Notes: generated from the letters alone by a model not told the origin. 64,000 nucleotides of DNA from an uncultured Rhodospirillales bacterium (GCA_902763185.1 CACWQT010000006.1:36254-100253), one strand, 5' to 3'; positions 52,344 to 61,973 are shown, numbered from the stretch's first letter. Numbers and translations are program-made.

Positions 52344-54590
52344 TTAAGCGTTAATTCTTGCACCGGTTGAGTGGTAAAGTTTTCGCAAACCTTGCCCGTC
52401 TCCTTCAAAATGCGGCATTTTAACCACACCTGCTGAGGTCATCAGAAGTGTCCCATCTTTCATCAAAGGCTCAAATGCCCCCTCTTTATTTTTCACACAC
52501 ACCACCGGCATTAAAAGTGTATCCCCCACTTGACCACTGCTATATGCGCCAAACAAAACCTGCCCGTTTGCTTTTTGATAAAGATATTCCTCCCCCATAT
52601 CAAACCGATGTTCCACATCGCGATGCATATCTTTAAGCGCCGGATGTATGGCAATCGTATCAATAATCCGCTCCGGCGCATTAAATAGGGCATTAAGCTC
52701 CGTTATATCTTGCCCAAAGAAACCGGCAAACCGCCGATAAAGCTGATGATGCTTACTTTGGCTGGCAACAGACTTTGCGTCATTTACCCCATTACCGTTG
52801 GCTAATTTTTCCACCAACTTCTCTGCATCAATCCCCGGAACTCTGATTCTATGAAACATCTGATACATAGCATCTGCTTGTTTTAAATTATGCGGATCAC
52901 TCACAAACTTATCCCATAAAGCTTTCATCCGCGGACTGTCGGAATACTGTCCGTAAAAAATTTCACTACACGCACTAAAAAGAAAATTAGCCCCTGGATT
53001 TCTTTCCGTATTCTTAAGGTTTTTATCTTTATGCTGCGCTCTGAATTTTCCCATATAATAAAGGAATGCCTCGGTTTTATGCCTTTGTTGAAGAGCATAA
53101 CCTTTTCGCATATCATCTAAAATTACACCAGAAAAAGAACGTGCGGAATCTGTATTAAGTTTTTGTTTAATCGGCACTTCTTTGAGCTCAATTTTCATCC
53201 CCTCAAGCATAAGCACACGGTTCATCATCTGAAACTTTTGTTTATTAAAATTTATATTACCGTCCCGTGTTAGTGCCTGTCTGAAAATTTCCTGACGCAA
53301 CACTTCTCTTTTGACATTAAGCGGCAAATCCGCATGAATTTGCGCCACACCCCGATTAAATAGTTTGGTAAGCATTTCATCATCAACGCGAGATACATTA
53401 AATTGCTTGTCTGCACCGATTGCCATTTTTTCAAATTCACCATAAAACTTGCGTCCCGTATCAATCAGATTTTGCCGCGCATTATGCCGGTTAAGTACTT
53501 TTTCCACTTCATCGCTAAAGAAACTTCTGGTCGAATTTTCGCGCTCCAAATAAGCTCCCCACACGGTTTTATTGGCAAAAGTTGCGGTAATAACATTTTC
53601 TTTGGCCTCTACCCAATCTACAGCCTGACTGCTTTTTCCGGCAACTGTTGCCACCGCCCCTTTGGGATTGCACATATCAAACAGCAAAAATTGCGGCGAC
53701 AAACTTTTAACCATATTCGCAAACGCTTTTTCCTGTTGCACCTGATTGGTTTCTATCTTTTGCTCAACATCTTGAAGCTGTTGTTTAAGAACTTTTATTT
53801 TTTTATCATCTTTTTTAGCTGTATCCGAAAGCGATTTTTTCTTCTCGCCGATAGCTGTTTTAATTTTGCCGCGGCTCTTAAGATTTTTCACAAACTCTTT
53901 ATCAAACTGCTCACCTGCTGAATAAATTCTTTGCCCTAAATGATTCCGCATATCCGTATTGCCCTCGGCAATAAATCCCGTTACCGCAAAATCACCGAAA
54001 CTGTATGTCATCTGCCCTTTCTTTTTAGAATAAGTAATCTCAGGTGCTTTGCTAAGAGCATCAAGCATTGTTCTTTTTTCATCATCACTGAATTTGCGAC
54101 TCTTCTGAATAATGCCTGTAATTTCCGCCCGCATTAACGCGGCCTCTGAAGATTCCTCAAGCAGAGCATTTGATTCAACTTTATCCCCGCCGGTTTCAGC
54201 AATTTTTTGCTCTATCTTTTCCTTTTTGGCCTGAAGCAGCTTCCCCTCTTTGATAACCGATACCATCTCTGCTTGTGCCGCTTGGCTGATATTTTCTAAA
54301 AACCACGGCGCGGTTGCAAAATCTTTTTTATTCGCTTTAAGTAAAATATCGGTCAACGGCGCACACAGACGACTTAATATCTCATCTCTCTTATCGGGTG
54401 CCGTATCGTCAAGCAAATAAGGCAAACGTCCCATCATCCTTGAAAGAGGCGTTGCATCAAAAATTGTTTCTTTGTTTTCTGTAAGACCGTTTTTTTCCGC
54501 TAAATACTCTCTGGCGGCTTCCCTAAAGTAATAAAGCCGTGCAACCAAGCTTTCTGATGCATAGTTTGTATAGTTCAGTTTCTCCGCCAT
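52344..54590 (-). CDS. Unknown 748-residue protein
   Basis: No family is recognised. There is no signal peptide or membrane segment. The N-terminal half is helical and charged, with coiled-coil-like stretches near residues 125-175 and 255-295 (KKDDKKIKVLKQQLQDVEQK). A central segment (NPGANFLFSACSEIFYGQYS) and the C-terminus (YQKANGQVLFGAYSSGQVGD, then DGTLLMTSAGVVKMPHF) look globular. GAGGT precedes the ATG. Length, lack of family and the nearby HExxH protein of similar style suggest a lineage-specific, perhaps secreted effector-like protein. That is inference only. Confidence 0.75.
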   Translation of the reverse strand: MAEKLNYTNYASESLVARLYYFREAAREYLAEKNGLTENKETIFDATPLSRMMGRLPYLLDDTAPDKRDEILSRLCAPLTDILLKANKKDFATAPWFLENISQAAQAEMVSVIKEGKLLQAKKEKIEQKIAETGGDKVESNALLEESSEAALMRAEITGIIQKSRKFSDDEKRTMLDALSKAPEITYSKKKGQMTYSFGDFAVTGFIAEGNTDMRNHLGQRIYSAGEQFDKEFVKNLKSRGKIKTAIGEKKKSLSDTAKKDDKKIKVLKQQLQDVEQKIETNQVQQEKAFANMVKSLSPQFLLFDMCNPKGAVATVAGKSSQAVDWVEAKENVITATFANKTVWGAYLERENSTRSFFSDEVEKVLNRHNARQNLIDTGRKFYGEFEKMAIGADKQFNVSRVDDEMLTKLFNRGVAQIHADLPLNVKREVLRQEIFRQALTRDGNINFNKQKFQMMNRVLMLEGMKIELKEVPIKQKLNTDSARSFSGVILDDMRKGYALQQRHKTEAFLYYMGKFRAQHKDKNLKNTERNPGANFLFSACSEIFYGQYSDSPRMKALWDKFVSDPHNLKQADAMYQMFHRIRVPGIDAEKLVEKLANGNGVNDAKSVASQSKHHQLYRRFAGFFGQDITELNALFNAPERIIDTIAIHPALKDMHRDVEHRFDMGEEYLYQKANGQVLFGAYSSGQVGDTLLMPVVCVKNKEGAFEPLMKDGTLLMTSAGVVKMPHFEGDGQGLRKLYHSTGARINA

Positions 54591-54656
54591 ATCATTTACC
54601 TCATCTATATCTGATATTATAGCAGAAAAAAAATTAAAAATAAAATAAAAAAACGC

Positions 54657-54685
54657 TTGATTTAGACAAAATTTTGTGCTATTTT
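54657..54685 (+). promoter_or_regulatory. Promoter of the 114-residue orphan gene
   Basis: TTGATT (54657-54662), 17-bp spacer, TATTTT (54680-54685). The leader would be only ~20 nt long. Confidence 0.5.
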
Positions 54686-54711
54686 ACCCGAGCAACTTAA
54701 ACATTAGGTAT

Positions 54712-55056
54712 ATGAAACTAGTATTAGATTTAGACTTCTTCGCCGCCGTTATCCGCGCGCCGCGAAAAGAAGTCAACTACGCCCTCCTCAAGGTTACCGA
54801 GGATGGCGTCACTGAACACCGCCCGGTGGTTACTGTGAGCTTTCTCAAGCACTACGTCTATGACCTCATGACTGCTCAGTTCATCAATACAGATGATGTG
54901 CCCGAAGTCAAAAAAGCGCTTGAACCGGCAACTGCACGCAAAAGCCGCCGCGGTATCATTTTGAAGTCCAATGTATCGGGTGTCGAGGAAACCTACACCA
55001 CGTTGGACTTTTACAACACCTTCAGAACGGTCGTTGTAAATGACACCCTGAGCTAA
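54712..55056 (+). CDS. Unknown 114-residue protein
   Basis: A small soluble protein (MKLVLDLDFFAAVIRAPRKE at the start, then VTEHRPVVTVSFLKHYVYDL). It has no signal peptide. It is a complete unit with promoter and strong terminator. The codons are richer in G and C than those of neighbours (GCGCGCCGCG, CTCCTCAAGG), like the orphan gene at 5744. Only a weak AGG precedes the ATG. Function is unknown. Confidence 0.75.
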   Translation: MKLVLDLDFFAAVIRAPRKEVNYALLKVTEDGVTEHRPVVTVSFLKHYVYDLMTAQFINTDDVPEVKKALEPATARKSRRGIILKSNVSGVEETYTTLDFYNTFRTVVVNDTLS

Positions 55057-55074
55057 CTGCTCACCCTAAAACTA

Positions 55075-55107
55075 AAAGCGAGGACATCACGTCCTCGCTT
55101 TAATTTT
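55075..55107 (+). terminator. Rho-independent terminator after the 114-residue gene
   Basis: Stem AAAGCGAGGAC/GTCCTCGCTTT with loop ATCAC, then AATTTTTT. It overlaps the end region of the convergent 180-residue gene. Confidence 0.93.
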
Positions 55108-55650
55108 TTACGCCTGCACCGGCTCGCCCCAATACGTGATGAAAATACCGACATCGGCAATATCATCATCTTTGAGCATTAAAAAGCCGTCACAAAGCTT
55201 TTCCCACACGTTTGGCTCCTCACAAGCTTCATCTGACTGAGCTTTTGCACCCAAAACTTTAAGTGCTGTTTCAAACCCTAAATCTTTTAATGCCTGACGA
55301 GCCTTTTGAGATTGAAGCCCATAGCGACAAATGTAATCGCAAATCATTTTTTCGGCTTTTCTCTCGTCATCTACTTCCATACCAAGAAAAACAATCATCT
55401 GGTAGGCTTCGCTTTCACTTAAGCGGTGTGTTTTAAGGTATTGCTTTAAGTGTTTAAGATAACAAGGCTTTAGCAACTGATAAAAAGTCAACTCCTTGAC
55501 CTCTTCTCTTTTAATCACCTCTTTTTCCTTTGCCTTAGGAAAATAAACCAAAACAACTTCTGAGCTTTCCTTTACATCACGCTCAACAATACTTGGAACA
55601 AAGTCACCTTGTTGGTGTTTTGAACCATTAAACAAATTTGTGTTTGTCAT
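55108..55650 (-). CDS. Unknown 180-residue protein
   Basis: A soluble protein with a polar N-terminus, a Lys/Glu-rich segment near residues 35-52 (FPKAKEKEVIKREEVKELTF) and a helical core (YLKTHRLSESEAYQMIVFLG). No family is recognised. No Shine-Dalgarno sequence precedes the ATG; the leader is very AT-rich. It diverges from the micropeptide genes and converges on the 114-residue gene. The three units may form one small lineage-specific locus. Confidence 0.72.
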   Translation of the reverse strand: MTNTNLFNGSKHQQGDFVPSIVERDVKESSEVVLVYFPKAKEKEVIKREEVKELTFYQLLKPCYLKHLKQYLKTHRLSESEAYQMIVFLGMEVDDERKAEKMICDYICRYGLQSQKARQALKDLGFETALKVLGAKAQSDEACEEPNVWEKLCDGFLMLKDDDIADVGIFITYWGEPVQA

Positions 55651-55760
55651 AAATTTTAGAATAATTATTTTTTTATAAAAATAAATTTATTAGAACAAAA
55701 TAATAAATTTATTGCCTCTAGCTATACCGAAGATAAATAAAATGTCAAGCCGATTTTTGA

Positions 55761-55789
55761 TTGACAAAAGCCGCACTCTTGCCTAAACT
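55761..55789 (+). promoter_or_regulatory. Promoter of the micropeptide genes
   Basis: TTGACA (55761-55766), 17-bp spacer, TAAACT (55784-55789). The leader to the first small gene is ~45 nt. It is the only good promoter before the three small genes. Confidence 0.65.
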
Positions 55790-55840
55790 TGCCACATAAA
55801 CTTAAATTTCTATCTATTATTAACATTAAATTTTACGCTT

Positions 55841-55969
55841 ATGCCAATACGAGGTAATCTTCCGGAAAATGTCAAACCCTCTAAATGGGGAATGATTGCA
55901 ACTGTAATTGTATTCGTCGCCTTTATCGGTGCCCTGCTCTATGCTGCCGTTAAAATGGTTCTCTCGTGA
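55841..55969 (+). CDS. Membrane micropeptide 1, 42 residues
   Basis: A short polar start (MPIRGNLPENVKPSKWG) leads into one membrane helix (MIATVIVFVAFIGALLYAAV) and ends KMVLS. The basic residues before the helix suggest the N-terminus stays inside. No Shine-Dalgarno is seen; the leader is AT-rich with TATTAAC 26 nt before the ATG. It is the first of three tandem genes between one promoter and one terminator. Function is unknown; such peptides often modulate membrane complexes or act as toxins. Confidence 0.68.
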   Translation: MPIRGNLPENVKPSKWGMIATVIVFVAFIGALLYAAVKMVLS

Positions 55970-56000
55970 TTAATTATTAACTCTTAAAAACTTAAAAATT

Positions 56001-56132
56001 ATGTATGCACGCTATAACTCAAATCAGACAGACACGAGCTTTGGCGCCTACATCCTTGTTGCTTGCACGGTGTTGGCTTGCATTGCCTTAATAGCTCTTA
56101 TCGTCTTTGTATTCATGATACCTAAAGTTTAG
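56001..56132 (+). CDS. Membrane micropeptide 2, 43 residues
   Basis: A polar start (MYARYNSNQTDTSFG) is followed by a hydrophobic helix with two Cys residues (YILVACTVLACIALIALIVF) and ends FMIPKV. The upstream sequence TATTAAC...AAAAACTTAAAA matches that of micropeptide 3 closely. No Shine-Dalgarno is seen. It lies 31 nt after gene 1. Confidence 0.68.
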   Translation: MYARYNSNQTDTSFGAYILVACTVLACIALIALIVFVFMIPKV

Positions 56133-56170
56133 CTTAAAATAAGTATTAACAACTCAAAAACTTAAAAGCT

Positions 56171-56269
56171 ATGTATGGTCCAAATGATGTTTTGCATAGT
56201 GATAAAGGCTGTATGTCTGTAATCATCGTCTTTATTGTCGTTACTGTTGGTCTGTTCGCAATTTGCTAA
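56171..56269 (+). CDS. Membrane micropeptide 3, 32 residues
   Basis: Starts MYGPNDVLHSDKGC and continues with a hydrophobic helix (MSVIIVFIVVTVGLFAIC) to the very end. The leader repeats the TATTAAC...AAAAACTTAAAA pattern of gene 2. It lies 38 nt after gene 2 and 16 nt before the shared terminator. Function is unknown. Confidence 0.62.
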   Translation: MYGPNDVLHSDKGCMSVIIVFIVVTVGLFAIC

Positions 56270-56285
56270 ATGCACCCCAACAAAA

Positions 56286-56313
56286 AAGCGCCCCGAACGG
56301 AGCGCTTCTTTTT
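56286..56313 (+). terminator. Rho-independent terminator after the micropeptide genes
   Basis: Stem AAGCGC-C-CCG/CGG-A-GCGCTT with one mismatch and a small loop, then TTCTTTTT. It also lies just beyond the end of the convergent gyrA. Confidence 0.88.
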
Positions 56314-56330
56314 GTTTCAATGCCTCAGAT

Positions 56331-59144
56331 TTATTCATCCGTTGAATCTGCGGCTTCAACGCCGTCAAACTCATTGACCTCATCAGCGATATCATCGTCC
56401 TCGGCATCATCATCAACATCAAGCCATGTCACGGAAACAACGTTTTCGTTTTCGGCCGTGCGGAACAAGATAACGCCTTGCGTCTTACGTCCGGCAATAC
56501 GGATATCTTCAACCGGCATACGGATAAGCTTGCCCCCGTCGGTAACCATCATAATCTGGTGGTTATCCTTAACTGGGAAGGAGCTGACCACTTCTTTGTT
56601 ACGCTCGCTCATTTCCATATTGGCAACACCCTGCCCGCCACGTGCGGTAATACGGTATTCATAAGCAGAAGACCGCTTGCCGTATCCGGTTACCGTCACG
56701 GTCAAGATGAACTCTTCGTTCTCACGCATTTCCTTAAACTGCGCATAAGAGATTTTCGGCTCAAGTGCATTAAATGCCTGCTCTTCTGCACCCTCGGCAA
56801 TTTCCGTTTTCTTTAAGGCGGAAGACAATCTCAAATATTCCTCGCGTTCTTCGGTCGGCACTTTGATATGCTTTAAGATAGACATAGAGATAACTTCATC
56901 ATTATCGGCAAGTTTAATACCGCGCACACCGGTTGAGTTACGCCCGACGAACACACGACAATCTGCCACCGCAAAACGGTTACATTTACCGGATTTTGCC
57001 GCCAACATTACATCATCATTATCATCGCACATCGCAACGTTAATAAGTTTATCGCCTTCGTCCAACTTCATCGCAATTTTTCCGTTGGATTGAACGTTAA
57101 CAAAATCCATCAACGAGTTACGACGAATATTACCTTGTGATGTGGCAAACATCACGGAAAGACCTTTGCAATCTTCCTCCAACTCCGGAAGTTTCATAAT
57201 TGCGGTAATGTTTTCACCCTCGGTTAACGGTAATAAGTTCACAAACGGCTTACCTTTAGAGGTAGGAGACCCCAACGGCAACTTATAAACCTTCATCTTA
57301 TACACGATACCTTTAGACGAGAAGAATAACACCGGCGTATGCGTATTGGCCACAAACAGACGAGTTACAAAATCTTCCTCTTTGGTGGTCATACCGGATT
57401 TACCTTTACCGCCGCGCTTTTGAGCCTTATATGCATTCAAAGGCACGCGCTTGATATAGCCGGCTTCGGTTACCGTTACCACCATTTCTTCGCGTTGAAT
57501 AAGCGATTCGATATCAGTATCCACTTCAATATCTTCAATTACCGTGCGCCGCGGATTGGCGTACTCCAAACGAATAGCTTGGAATTCGTCTTTCATAATC
57601 CCCATCAATTTTTCACGGCTGGAAAGAATAGAAAGATATTCCTCAATCTCATGTCCGATGGCACGCAACTCATCATGAATTTTATCACGTTCCAAGCCTG
57701 TCAAACGCTGCAATTTCAAATCAAGTATGGCTTTGGCTTGCGCTTCGGATAATCTGTATGTTCCGTCAACCACATCTCTTCCCGGTTCGGCAATCAGTTT
57801 GACGAGCGGCTCTACATCTCCTGCCGGCCAAGCTTTAGCAAGCAACGCATCTTTAGCATCATTCGGATTTGCCGCAGTGCGGATCAGTTCAATCACCGGA
57901 TCAAGGTTTTCAACGGCAATCGCAAGACCAACCAAAATATGCGCTCTGTCGCGTGCCTTATTTAATTTATAAACGGTGCGGCGACGGATAACTTCTTCTC
58001 TAAAGTTCACAAACGCGGCAATGATGTCTTTTAAGTTCATCATCATCGGACGACCATTGTTAATCGCCAACATATTCATACCAAAGCTCGTTTGCAACTG
58101 GGTATATTTATAGAGTTGGTTCAAGACAACATCAGCCTGAAATTCTTTCTTAACCTCAATCACCACGCGCACGCCCTGACGGTCTGACTCATCACGGATA
58201 TCAGAAATTCCCTCAATACGTTTTTCTTTTACGAGTTCGGCAATCTTTTGCACCAGCATCGCTTTATTAACCTGATACGGTATCTCATGCACGATAATCG
58301 CTTCTTTATCTTTTCTGATTTCTTCAATGGTGCATTTTGCGCGCATCATCACTGAACCGCGTCCGGTCAAGTATGCCTGCTTTGCCCCGCCATAGCCCAA
58401 AATCAAACCGCCGGTCGGGAAATCAGGCCCCGGAACAATGCGGATTAAATCTTCAATACTGATATCCGGATTATCCACGTATGCCGTGCAAGCGTCTAAC
58501 ACTTCACCCAAATTATGCGGCGCAATATTGGTTGCCATACCAACCGCAATACCGTTTGTGCCGTTAACAAGTAAGTTCGGAAAACGTGCCGGCAAAACGG
58601 TCGGCTCTTGCAAAGACTCATCATAGTTCGGCATAAAGTCAACCGTATCGCACTCAATATCTTCAATAAGCGCATGTGCAACCTTTGCCAAACGAGCTTC
58701 TGTATAACGCATGGCCGCCGCTGAGTCACCGTCCATAGAACCAAAGTTACCTTGTCCGTCAATCAACGGCAAGCGCATGGAGAACGGTTGCGCCATACGA
58801 ACCATTGCCTCATAAACCGAGCTATCACCGTGCGGGTGATATTTACCCATAACCTCACCGACAATACGTGCCGATTTCTTAAACGGTTTGTTATAGTCAT
58901 AGCCGTTTTCATAGGCGGCATAAATGATACGCCGATGCACCGGCTTCAAACCGTCACGCACATCCGGAAGCGCACGCGATACGATAACGCTCATCGCATA
59001 GTCCAAATACGAGCGACGCATTTCCTCAACAATCATCGTCGGGGCAATATTTTCTTTGGCGAGTTGCACGGCGGCATTACCGGCATCAACACTCACTTCA
59101 ACAGCGTCATCATTGGCGCCGTTTAAATTCTCTTCATCAGACAT
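56331..59144 (-). CDS. gyrA: DNA gyrase subunit A
   Basis: ATP-dependent type II topoisomerase subunit that cuts and rejoins DNA. The 937-residue product opens the winged-helix region with [20 protein letters not shown]. The quinolone region is [17 protein letters not shown], with Ser and Glu at the positions equal to E. coli 83 and 87, so no classical resistance change is seen. The catalytic Tyr lies in MRYTEARL. The C-terminal beta-pinwheel carries the GyrA-box-like KRGGKGKSG. The end is an acidic tail ([20 protein letters not shown]). AAGGAAA precedes the ATG. Confidence 0.98.
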   Translation of the reverse strand: MSDEENLNGANDDAVEVSVDAGNAAVQLAKENIAPTMIVEEMRRSYLDYAMSVIVSRALPDVRDGLKPVHRRIIYAAYENGYDYNKPFKKSARIVGEVMGKYHPHGDSSVYEAMVRMAQPFSMRLPLIDGQGNFGSMDGDSAAAMRYTEARLAKVAHALIEDIECDTVDFMPNYDESLQEPTVLPARFPNLLVNGTNGIAVGMATNIAPHNLGEVLDACTAYVDNPDISIEDLIRIVPGPDFPTGGLILGYGGAKQAYLTGRGSVMMRAKCTIEEIRKDKEAIIVHEIPYQVNKAMLVQKIAELVKEKRIEGISDIRDESDRQGVRVVIEVKKEFQADVVLNQLYKYTQLQTSFGMNMLAINNGRPMMMNLKDIIAAFVNFREEVIRRRTVYKLNKARDRAHILVGLAIAVENLDPVIELIRTAANPNDAKDALLAKAWPAGDVEPLVKLIAEPGRDVVDGTYRLSEAQAKAILDLKLQRLTGLERDKIHDELRAIGHEIEEYLSILSSREKLMGIMKDEFQAIRLEYANPRRTVIEDIEVDTDIESLIQREEMVVTVTEAGYIKRVPLNAYKAQKRGGKGKSGMTTKEEDFVTRLFVANTHTPVLFFSSKGIVYKMKVYKLPLGSPTSKGKPFVNLLPLTEGENITAIMKLPELEEDCKGLSVMFATSQGNIRRNSLMDFVNVQSNGKIAMKLDEGDKLINVAMCDDNDDVMLAAKSGKCNRFAVADCRVFVGRNSTGVRGIKLADNDEVISMSILKHIKVPTEEREEYLRLSSALKKTEIAEGAEEQAFNALEPKISYAQFKEMRENEEFILTVTVTGYGKRSSAYEYRITARGGQGVANMEMSERNKEVVSSFPVKDNHQIMMVTDGGKLIRMPVEDIRIAGRKTQGVILFRTAENENVVSVTWLDVDDDAEDDDIADEVNEFDGVEAADSTDE

Positions 59145-59531
59145 CAGTTTTTCCTTATAATTTGACTTAAATCAAGAAAAGTGCAGATACTTGCCTCGTT
59201 TTCACCTTAACGCTTTTCTCCCCCTTGACGGGGGAGATGTCGGTGAAACCGACAGAGAGGGTGAGACAAAACATCTCTCTTATTCTGACGTCATTGCGAG
59301 GCGTGAAACGCCGTGGCAATCCCTCAACAAATAAAACTTTCCTATAATTAAGCCTATAATTTTATCACAGACTGATAAGAGTATAGTTGAACTGACTAAA
59401 AATAAAACGCCGATTTTAAACTTATCCCCATTAAAGGCGATTTTTTTGCCTCTGAGCGCATATTTAAAAATTTTCAAGGGGAGTGTTTGAATTAAAACGG
59501 ATTAATTTTACCCGCCATTAATTCTAAAATG
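59145..59531. other. Intergenic region with short palindromic repeats
   Basis: No gene is seen. It contains CCCCCTTGACGGGGG, the hairpin TGTCGGT-GAA-ACCGACA followed by GAGAGGGTGAG (59238-59263), and GTCATTGCGAGGCGTGAAACG with GGCGT/ACGCC arms (59285-59321). These are common dispersed bacterial intergenic motifs. The first part may serve as the gyrA leader. Confidence 0.5.
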
Positions 59532-59828
59532 TTAACGCTCAGATAAGTATAAGCCTAGCCCCAACAGCATAAGCAAAAGATATACAACAACAAAAATCCC
59601 CGCGTATAAAACCGCATACATCAGATACTTATTCGGAAACCGCTTTTGCATTTTTGCGGTATATATATGGGGAAAAGAAAAATAAATACCAAGATATACC
59701 AATAAAAAGAAACCGGCAAAAACGGCTAAATCATCTACCCCTGTGATTTTTGCCATTAATGCACCTAAGAAATACGGAACAACATTCAGTCCCAAAAGAA
59801 AGAAAAAAGCCTTTTTAACTCTATGCAT
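59532..59828 (-). CDS. Small integral membrane protein, 98 residues
   Basis: Three hydrophobic segments (AFFFLLGLNVVPYFLGALMA, LAVFAGFFLLVYLGIYFSF, YAVLYAGIFVVVYLLLMLLG) with a basic N-terminus (HRVKK) and short polar loops. The ATG at 59828 is preferred because AAAGG lies ~9 nt upstream; an ATG at 59843 has no site. No family is recognised. Confidence 0.75.
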   Translation of the reverse strand: MHRVKKAFFFLLGLNVVPYFLGALMAKITGVDDLAVFAGFFLLVYLGIYFSFPHIYTAKMQKRFPNKYLMYAVLYAGIFVVVYLLLMLLGLGLYLSER

Positions 59829-59871
59829 GCTAACACCTTTCATAGAACTACTTTAGAAAAATAAAGAAAAA

Positions 59872-59897
59872 GAAGCAACAAAAAATTGTTGCTTCTA
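59872..59897 (-). terminator. Terminator after the 84-residue gene (minus strand)
   Basis: Perfect arms AGAAGCAACAA/TTGTTGCTTCT. On the minus strand a T-rich tract (TTTTCTTTATTTTT) follows, so it ends the transcript of the gene at 59903-60157 before the next minus-strand gene. Confidence 0.85.
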
Positions 59898-59902
59898 CTA
59901 TT

Positions 59903-60157
59903 TTATTTTTTAGATTTCCACGGATGATTATAATTATACCTTATTCTCTTACCAACATTTTCACAAAAGCCAGATTGGTCATAGGGCATAGCTTTATAAC
60001 ACCTCACGGTTTCATCTTCGCCAACATTTAAAGGTTGAGCTCCCATACCTATTCTATCATTAAGATAATCAAGAGTATCAATTGTATTTTCTAAAATTTT
60101 ACTTCCTACTTTTCTAGCAACAAATTTAGCTCCCTTTGTAACTAACTTATTAACCAT
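59903..60157 (-). CDS. Small cationic protein, 84 residues
   Basis: Basic N-terminal helix (VNKLVTKGAKFVARKVGSKI), then LENTIDTLDYLNDRIGMG and a Cys-containing end (VRCYKAMPYDQSGFCENVGK). No signal peptide is evident. AAGGAG lies 7 nt before the ATG at 60157. The gene has its own terminator. It lies downstream of the HExxH gene on the same strand, but function and partnership are unknown. Confidence 0.72.
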   Translation of the reverse strand: MVNKLVTKGAKFVARKVGSKILENTIDTLDYLNDRIGMGAQPLNVGEDETVRCYKAMPYDQSGFCENVGKRIRYNYNHPWKSKK

Positions 60158-60293
60158 TTTCATTCTCCTTAAACAATGTAATTAAACCTTTAGTTCAAGT
60201 CGCTATATTCATATAGGAATTGTAATATATGAAAATCAATACACAAAACAAAAAATTATTAAAAAATCGTTATTAATAACACCCTATAGATTT

Positions 60294-61922
60294 TCATCGA
60301 GTTTGTTGCGTAACATTCTTCTCAGGTGCAGTGATACCTAAACTGCTTTCGGTTTTGGTAATCGTTTTATCCAAAAACTTAATAAGCCGCTCTTCCATTA
60401 TTTTTCGCTTATTTTCATCAAGTTCAAACGGTTTTCCTGCTGTCTTTGCCGCCATAAACAGCGTGTGCATTCCCTTAAAGTCTATATATGGAAATCTTTT
60501 ATTTGCTTCTGTTAAAGAATTAAGCACGCCGGTTTTACCGGTTTGTTTTGCAATGGCAAAATACTGCCCCAGTTTATGTATCCGTTGCAACAACGGCGAT
60601 TTATTGAGCACACTGGCATCGGCAATGCCCATAATTTGCGCCGCCATTTCCTTATGATATTCCGAAGCCGGATAACTACCATTGACAATTTGAAACGGAT
60701 CAACAACTTTATTACTTTTATCTGTTTCAGCCAACATCATCGCATATTGGAATATCGGCATTTCTGAAAAGATTGTATCACCGCTTAAATCAATCGCATG
60801 AAAAAGTTCGTGGTAAAGCGGACGCTCATTATTATTTCCCCACATATCTTTGTATTTTTCCTGAAATTTATGTTTGGCACGATAATCATCCAGAGCATAA
60901 CAAGGTATAACAATTATCGGATACCCGATATTTTTGCCATTTTCCTGTGTTTGATAAGCCGTAACATACCCACCATAAGAACCTTCTCCTCCATTTGTCT
61001 TAATCTTTTCTTCACCGCCTTCAAACACCACTGCTCCGCGATTTTGAGTAAAATAGCGATAAGTCGCCGCCAAGCTCTCATTTTCTTTAAGTCGTTTATA
61101 ATCATCTTCAAACACATTTAAGGCATGAAAATATTTTTCACCGTAATCTTCAGGAAAATCTATTTTATCTATCGCTTGCGATAAAAGCGTTTCAGAGCTA
61201 TCCGGTCTGAGACCTCTTAATACACAATAATCTTCCTTATCGTATTCGTTCTTAAAATTCCTTAACCTGATTTCCGGATATTCCTCATGCGCCGAGCCGA
61301 TAACATAAAGCCCATTTTCTTTACTTTTTCCTAAATAAAGTGCATCAGATACCGGCGTTCCTTTATCAAACTGATCACAATTTGCCTCAGACCTATCCTG
61401 ATACGGCTTGATAATCTGATGTGCCTGTTCTTTGGTAGATTCTTTTTTGATAGTCAACACTTGGTCTTTAATAAAATTATACAGTGCTATTTTATTCTTT
61501 TCACCTTGAGTCCGCCTATCGGTTAAATCTGTCATTTGTGAAACATCATGACCGCGAAAAGCCTCTAAATCCCTTTTACTTTCAGGGGGCATATATTGAC
61601 TTGCATAGCTAAAATCTGCCGCCAGCTTACCGTTAGTATTGCGCTTCATAAACAACGCTTCTTTGAGTTCAGGATTTTTATCCACCCCGTAGGTCTTCAT
61701 AATTTCTCTTAAAAATCGCACGGCACCGGCATCTTTGGTATCGTTCGCATACATCAGCGTATGCAATACCCCGCCGCCGTTACGCATATCACGGTATTCC
61801 AACAAATCTTGAGCTGTCGGCAGAGCCTTTTTTAACCACTCAATATTATGCGCTGCACAAGCCACGGATACAAGGCTAGTTAGCGTAACTTTTTTATCAT
61901 AACTCAAATCTTTCCACGCCAT
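60294..61922 (-). CDS. Putative zinc metallopeptidase with HExxH motif, 542 residues
   Basis: The N-terminus (SLVSVACAAHNIEWLKKALP, then GGGVLHTLMYANDTKDAGAV) resembles degenerate ankyrin repeats. The middle is of unknown type. Near residues 370-385 is ERPLYHELFHAIDLS, an HExxH zinc-protease motif, and SEYHKEMAAQIMG ~45 residues later offers a candidate third ligand. The pattern HELFHAID resembles effector-type peptidases. No signal peptide is present, so if secreted it would need a dedicated system. GGAGG precedes the ATG. Activity is inferred from the motif alone. Confidence 0.72.
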   Translation of the reverse strand: MAWKDLSYDKKVTLTSLVSVACAAHNIEWLKKALPTAQDLLEYRDMRNGGGVLHTLMYANDTKDAGAVRFLREIMKTYGVDKNPELKEALFMKRNTNGKLAADFSYASQYMPPESKRDLEAFRGHDVSQMTDLTDRRTQGEKNKIALYNFIKDQVLTIKKESTKEQAHQIIKPYQDRSEANCDQFDKGTPVSDALYLGKSKENGLYVIGSAHEEYPEIRLRNFKNEYDKEDYCVLRGLRPDSSETLLSQAIDKIDFPEDYGEKYFHALNVFEDDYKRLKENESLAATYRYFTQNRGAVVFEGGEEKIKTNGGEGSYGGYVTAYQTQENGKNIGYPIIVIPCYALDDYRAKHKFQEKYKDMWGNNNERPLYHELFHAIDLSGDTIFSEMPIFQYAMMLAETDKSNKVVDPFQIVNGSYPASEYHKEMAAQIMGIADASVLNKSPLLQRIHKLGQYFAIAKQTGKTGVLNSLTEANKRFPYIDFKGMHTLFMAAKTAGKPFELDENKRKIMEERLIKFLDKTITKTESSLGITAPEKNVTQQTR

Positions 61923-61973
61923 TTAAAACCTCCTTAACCGATACAGAGATTATACCGCATATTCAGCTTGATG

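Noticed and set aside
56478..59126. Plus-strand frames antisense to gyrA, up to 137 codons
   Set aside because: GyrA is complete and conserved on the minus strand; the antisense frames have no ribosome sites and no recognisable products.
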